Both the position numbers and the translations under genes were made by a program. A stretch of 9,520 bases of DNA from Colwellia sp. (GTDB lineage Bacteria > Pseudomonadota > Gammaproteobacteria > Enterobacterales > Alteromonadaceae). Positions 6,749-9,520 of this stretch are shown here, piece by piece; position 1 is the stretch's first letter; every line of letters begins with the position of its first letter. The stretch covers positions 1,784-11,303 of the forward strand of contig DPHE01000053.1 of the NCBI GenBank assembly GCA_003521815.1, given 5' to 3'. The notes under the pieces are model-generated. The model had not been told where the DNA came from and made no database searches. It worked only from the letters and a program-made list of their open reading frames with translations.

Positions 6749-7942
6749 ATGCGTGAAGCTTGGAGATGGTTTGGTCCCAATGACCCAGTATCAATTGCCG
6801 ACGTTAGACAAACAGGCGCTACCGATATCGTTAGTGCTTTACACACGATACCTACCGGTGAAGTATGGCCTATAGATCAAATTCAGGCCTATAAAGCGTT
6901 AATTGAAATAGACAATGAGATTAAATCTCCTCTTATTTGGTCTGTTGTTGAAAGTATTCCTGTGCATGAAGATATCAAGTTAGGGCGCGAAAATAATCAA
7001 CGCTATGTGGAAGCTTGGATTGCCTCAATGGAAAACTTAGCAAAATGTGGGATTAAAACGATTTGTTATAACTTTATGCCAGTCATAGATTGGACTCGTA
7101 CGGATTTAAAATTTCAATTACCCAATGGTGCTTATGCATTAAGATTTGACCAACAAAAATTTGCTGCTTTTGATTTATTTATATTACAGCGTGAAAATGC
7201 TGAAGCTGATTATTCTGATGAAGAATTAAGGCAAGCCAAAGCAACTTTTTCGGCGATGTCTGAAGAGGAGCAAGCGTTATTAACAAAAAATATCATCGCG
7301 GGTTTACCAGGGAAAATGACCGATGCTTATACTATTGATAACTTTCGAAGTATGTTGGCAAATTACAAAGATATTACTAAAGATATTTTAAGAAAAAATT
7401 TATTTTCTTTTTTATCACAAGTTTTACCTAAAGCTGAACTCTTAGGCGTTAAGTTAGCTATTCACCCCGATGATCCACCAAGAGATATGTTAGGTTTACC
7501 ACGTATTATTTGTACATCACAAGATTTAGACATTCTATTTTCTGCACTACCAAGCCCAGCTAATGGCATTACTTTATGTGCGGGAACCTATGGTAGTCGT
7601 CCAGATAATAACTTACCCGTAATGGCTAAACAATACGGGTCCCGTATTTTTTTTGCTCACTTACGTGGCGTTAGTAGAGATAAAAATGAACAACGCTCAT
7701 TTTATGAGGCAGAGCATCTATCAAGCGACGTTGATATGGTGGGGGTCATTTCTGCGTTATTAAAGGAAGAAAAATCGCGCGATAAAACACAAACTAACCA
7801 CGAAATATTTATTAGACCTGATCATGGTCACCAAATTTTAGATGACATCAATAAACAGGGTAATCCTGGTTATTCTTGTATTGGTCGCTTGAAAGGGTTG
7901 GCCGAAATTAGAGGTGTTATTAAGGGACTCAGTAGCATTTAG
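6749..7942 (+). CDS. uxuA: D-mannonate dehydratase UxuA
   Basis: The 397-residue protein matches the usual length (E. coli UxuA is 394) and is a TIM-barrel dehydratase that converts D-mannonate to 2-keto-3-deoxy-D-gluconate in the cytoplasm. Family blocks are clear: start MREAWRWFGPNDPV, CYNFMPVIDWTRTDL (106-120), LAIHPDDPPRDMLGLPRI (236-253), CAGTYGSR (277-284), FFAHLRGV (301-308) and IRPDHGHQIL (355-364). Likely metal ligands are H239, C277, H304 and D358, with H359 in the catalytic region. Nothing appears truncated. Shine-Dalgarno GGAG at 6738-6741 sits 7 nt before the ATG. It is the last gene of the plus-strand operon after the transporter and isomerase genes. Its substrate is the product of UxuB, whose likely gene is on the opposite strand about 6.3 kb away rather than adjacent as in the E. 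coli uxuAB operon. No clear intrinsic terminator follows. Confidence 0.96.
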   Translation: MREAWRWFGPNDPVSIADVRQTGATDIVSALHTIPTGEVWPIDQIQAYKALIEIDNEIKSPLIWSVVESIPVHEDIKLGRENNQRYVEAWIASMENLAKCGIKTICYNFMPVIDWTRTDLKFQLPNGAYALRFDQQKFAAFDLFILQRENAEADYSDEELRQAKATFSAMSEEEQALLTKNIIAGLPGKMTDAYTIDNFRSMLANYKDITKDILRKNLFSFLSQVLPKAELLGVKLAIHPDDPPRDMLGLPRIICTSQDLDILFSALPSPANGITLCAGTYGSRPDNNLPVMAKQYGSRIFFAHLRGVSRDKNEQRSFYEAEHLSSDVDMVGVISALLKEEKSRDKTQTNHEIFIRPDHGHQILDDINKQGNPGYSCIGRLKGLAEIRGVIKGLSSI

Positions 7943-8104
7943 GTTTAAGGCGACAGGTTAAGGTGATTTAAATAAACATATAGTCTACCTTTACTTGAAA
8001 AATTTTGTCGTTGCAGCGATGTGTTGAACGAAATAAAACATCACACTTTGGCCATGCTAATACTGAGTTTTTTGAATACTAAATCAAAGTCTGGTAGGTT
8101 GATG

Positions 8105-8138
8105 TACCAATGTTATTACCAATTGGTATTGATTGGTT
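8105..8138. promoter_or_regulatory. Cluster of four TACCAAT/ATTGGT half-sites
   Basis: TACCAAT occurs at 8105-8111 and 8117-8123, and the inverse at 8122-8128 (ATTGGTA) and 8132-8138 (ATTGGTT). The central pair makes the perfect palindrome TACCAATTGGTA (8117-8128). The last half-site runs into the predicted -35 box, as in the Nramp-operon promoter. This is consistent with a dimeric or multimeric regulator acting on both transcription units. Confidence 0.5.
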
Positions 8139-8165
8139 GACATGATAATTATCTTTGGTTAGTAT
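8137..8165 (+). promoter_or_regulatory. Predicted sigma-70 promoter for the dehydrogenase gene
   Basis: A consensus -35 TTGACA (8137-8142), an ideal 17-bp spacer and -10 TAGTAT (8160-8165) make this the best-looking promoter in the window. Transcription would start near 8172, giving a leader of about 255 nt. The -35 box overlaps the half-site cluster. Confidence 0.6.
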
Positions 8166-8207
8166 TCTTTTATCCCTTATTGTTTTGAGTATTTCTAAAT
8201 AATAAGA

Positions 8208-8232
8208 GTGTTTTGTTTTTAAACAAAAGCAC
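8208..8232 (+). other. AT-rich leader hairpin
   Basis: GTG-TTTTGTTT (8208-8218) pairs with AAACAAAA-G-CAC (8221-8232): 11 bp with one bulged G and a very tight TT loop. It is not followed by a T-tract on either strand. It lies in the predicted leader of the downstream gene; function unknown. Confidence 0.3.
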
Positions 8233-8257
8233 AATAAAAATAGGTGTTCAAACAAAA

Positions 8258-8277
8258 ATGATTAACCGGTTAATCAT
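8258..8277. promoter_or_regulatory. Perfect 20-bp palindrome, probable operator (ATGATTAACC/GGTTAATCAT)
   Basis: Two 10-bp arms meet with no spacer, around a central CCGG. The core TTAACCGGTTAA, with CG at the dyad, looks like LacI-family operators. It lies 150 bp before the dehydrogenase start and about 85 bp downstream of the predicted transcription start, so binding could act as a roadblock; it may also mark a second, unrecognised promoter. A perfect 20-bp palindrome is very unlikely by chance at a given site. Confidence 0.6.
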
Positions 8278-8290
8278 AAAGTATGGTGTT

Positions 8291-8316
8291 TGGATTATTG
8301 AGTGAATAATGATCCA
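8291..8316 (+). other. Second leader hairpin of the dehydrogenase gene
   Basis: TGG-ATTATT (8291-8299), loop GAGTG, AATAAT (8305-8310), a GAT bulge, then CCA (8314-8316). The stem is weak and AT-rich and lies just after the 20-bp palindrome. It may be incidental. Confidence 0.25.
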
Positions 8317-8426
8317 AGAGTGTAATGATTTAACCTGATTTACGTAAATAAAATAGTATGCACACCTAATAAGGTGAGCGATTTTCACATTCAGATAAAC
8401 AAAATTTAATATTTTAGGAGTTAAAA

Positions 8427-9311
8427 ATGACAAAACCGATTATAGGTTTCATTGGCCTTGGTCTTATGGGCGGCAACATGGTTGAAAACCTCCAAACTCG
8501 TGGTTTTCAAGTAAACGTAATGGATCTTAATACAGATGCTGTTGCAAAAGTTATCGCTCGTGGCAACGCTACTGAAGTTAGCTCAGGTAAAGAATTAGCT
8601 GAAAAAAGTGATATCGTAATGTTGGCCCTGACTACTTCAACAGTAGTTGAATTAGTCGTTTATGCTGAAGACGGTATCTTAGCGGGTATGACAGAAGGCA
8701 AAACATTAATTGATTTTGGTACTTCTATTCCAGATTCTACACGTAAGATAGGTGCTGACCTAGCCGCTAAAGGCGCTGGCATGATTGACGCTCCGTTAGG
8801 TCGTACACCTGCACACGCCAAAGATGGTTTATTAAACATTATGGCTGCCGGTAATATTGATACGTTCAACAAAGTTAAGCCAGTTCTTGATGAGCAAGGC
8901 GAAAACGTATTTCACCTTGGCGCACTTGGTGCTGGCCACACAACTAAGTTAATCAATAACTTTATTGGTATGACAACGGTTACTGCTATGTCACAAGCAT
9001 TTGCTGTGGCGAAAGCTGCTGGTGTTGATGGCCAACAATTATTCGACATCATGTCAGCGGGTCCATCTAACTCACCATTCATGCAGTTTACTAAGTTTTA
9101 TGCTGTAGACGGTGAAGAAAAATTAGGTTTCTCTGTTGCTAACGCAAACAAAGATCTTGGTTATTTTAACCAAATGGTTGCCGATTTAGGTGGTGAGTCT
9201 TTAATTGCTCAGGGTACTTCTGCTAACCTACAAGCTGCTGTTGATGCGGGTCTTGGTCAGAATGACGTCCCCGTAATTTTTGATTACTTTAATGCTAAAT
9301 TAGAAAAGTAG
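8427..9311 (+). CDS. NAD(P)-dependent beta-hydroxyacid dehydrogenase family reductase with a GRT substrate loop
   Basis: The 294-residue protein has the family's usual length and fold. An N-terminal Rossmann motif GFIGLGLMGGNM (7-18) is followed by a C-terminal helical domain with GAGHTTKLINN (168-178), where K174 is the catalytic lysine and N178 the conserved Asn. The family includes tartronate semialdehyde reductase (GarR/GlxR), 3-hydroxyisobutyrate dehydrogenase and sulfolactaldehyde reductase YihU. The substrate loop normally reads DAPVSGG. Here it is DAPLGRTPAHAKDG (121-134), closer to the VGRTSANA loop of YihU, with R126 positioned to hold an acidic group. A plain GarR label is therefore unsafe. 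In this uronate setting the substrate may be an aldehyde acid such as 4-deoxy-5-hexoseulose uronate from alginate or a related semialdehyde; I cannot choose between them. A strong AGGAG (8416-8420) lies 6 nt before the ATG. The gene has its own promoter and operator-like sites, and its codon use, by eye, suggests high expression. Confidence 0.9.
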   Translation: MTKPIIGFIGLGLMGGNMVENLQTRGFQVNVMDLNTDAVAKVIARGNATEVSSGKELAEKSDIVMLALTTSTVVELVVYAEDGILAGMTEGKTLIDFGTSIPDSTRKIGADLAAKGAGMIDAPLGRTPAHAKDGLLNIMAAGNIDTFNKVKPVLDEQGENVFHLGALGAGHTTKLINNFIGMTTVTAMSQAFAVAKAAGVDGQQLFDIMSAGPSNSPFMQFTKFYAVDGEEKLGFSVANANKDLGYFNQMVADLGGESLIAQGTSANLQAAVDAGLGQNDVPVIFDYFNAKLEK

Positions 9312-9322
9312 TTCGAAAGTAA

Positions 9323-9369
9323 CCTTATTACGGTGTTGAAATTTTCTAGTCATAGACACTGTAGTAAGG
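9323..9369 (+). terminator. Long hairpin after the dehydrogenase gene, possible terminator or mRNA stabiliser
   Basis: CCTTATTACGGTGT (9323-9336) pairs with ACACTGTAGTAAGG (9356-9369) over 14 positions, two of them G-U, with a 19-nt loop. It starts 11 bases after the stop codon, which fits a 3' end element. No T-tract follows at once (five T's occur about 20 nt later), so efficient intrinsic termination is doubtful. The G-U pairs favour the plus-strand RNA only in part, since the complement would have A-C mismatches. Confidence 0.5.
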
Positions 9370-9496
9370 CTAAGTCCTCTAATCTGATTTTTCATTAGTT
9401 TACCAAGCTTTACCTCATCTAGGCTTAACCCAGACGCACTTACTTAATAGGCCATTGAGTGACTATTACCGTATTTTTATGCACGTAATATGTAAC

Positions 9497-9520
9497 AATA
9501 TAAGCCAGTAATATAAGCCA
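9497..9520. repeat. Direct repeat of AATATAAGCCA at the window end
   Basis: Two exact 11-bp copies (9497-9507 and 9510-9520) with a 13-bp period; the second copy ends at the last base, so more units may follow outside. The rest of 9370-9496 shows no gene or clear signal. Too short to classify. Confidence 0.35.

Larger units (their letters stand above)
7943..8426. other. 484-bp intergenic region: promoter and structured leader of the dehydrogenase gene
   Basis: No convincing gene is present; the only open frames are short, lack ribosome-binding sites and resemble nothing known. The first 160 bp after uxuA hold no clear terminator. From 8105 come clustered TACCAAT half-sites, a good promoter, and then a predicted leader of about 255 nt that includes two hairpins and a perfect 20-bp palindrome. 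The dehydrogenase is thus probably its own transcription unit, while readthrough from uxuA is also possible. Confidence 0.7.

Noticed and set aside
7943..8100. Intrinsic terminator directly after uxuA
   Set aside because: I found no stable stem followed by a T-tract in this stretch, so the operon's end cannot be placed.
8054..8140. Short plus-strand frame (28 codons) crossing the half-site cluster, as a leader peptide
   Set aside because: No Shine-Dalgarno, it ends in the predicted -35 box, and its upstream part would precede the predicted transcription start.
8248..8433. Minus-strand 61-codon open frame in the dehydrogenase leader
   Set aside because: It covers the 20-bp palindrome and overlaps the dehydrogenase start, encodes a low-complexity hydrophobic/aromatic string typical of AT-rich noncoding DNA, and has no supporting signal.
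8660..8872. Minus-strand 70-codon open frame inside the dehydrogenase gene
   Set aside because: Antisense shadow of a well-supported enzyme.
8427..9311. Simple label GarR (tartronate semialdehyde reductase)
   Set aside because: The SGG substrate loop of GarR is replaced by GRT; only the family-level assignment is supported.
1..9520. CRISPR array, tRNA/rRNA genes, insertion sequence or phage genes
   Set aside because: No regularly spaced repeats, cloverleaf or rRNA-like sequence, transposase or integrase motifs, or terminal inverted repeats with target duplications were seen.

Overview
The window looks like chromosomal DNA from an AT-rich marine gammaproteobacterium, most likely Alteromonadales (Colwelliaceae or a relative). 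The grounds are a roughly 1000-residue TonB-dependent receptor of the TIGR01782 type, AT-rich intergenic DNA, and a hexuronate-catabolism gene set. The genus is an inference from style; no rRNA or other marker is present.

Layout. Positions 1-441 (minus strand) hold the first 147 codons of a fructuronate reductase/mannitol dehydrogenase family gene (uxuB-like), cut by the window edge. A strong minus-strand terminator (496-543) separates it from a TonB-dependent outer-membrane receptor (679-3723, minus). A 574-bp divergent regulatory region (3724-4297) follows. A plus-strand operon then encodes an Nramp-fold transporter that lacks the metal-binding motifs (4298-5539), a class I phosphomannose-isomerase-like cupin (5622-6707) and mannonate dehydratase UxuA (6749-7942). 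A 484-bp gap (7943-8426) with a good promoter, clustered TACCAAT half-sites and a perfect 20-bp palindrome leads into a beta-hydroxyacid dehydrogenase (8427-9311, plus). The last 209 bp show no gene.

How the genes may work together (inference). The receptor imports a uronate-containing oligosaccharide across the outer membrane. The Nramp-like protein may carry the released monomer across the inner membrane. The cupin may isomerise an aldose such as D-mannuronate to D-fructuronate; UxuB reduces this to D-mannonate; UxuA dehydrates it to 2-keto-3-deoxygluconate. The terminal dehydrogenase would reduce a small or uronate-derived aldehyde. Not visible here are a UxaC uronate isomerase, KDG kinase or aldolase, polysaccharide lyases or hydrolases, and a regulator.

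The most interesting signals are the Nramp homologue with both metal motifs replaced, the PMI-like enzyme placed where a uronate isomerase would be expected, the GRT substrate loop of the last enzyme, and a recurring operator-like vocabulary (GGTTGAC at the -35 element, with TTAACC or ACCAAT repeats) at three promoters.
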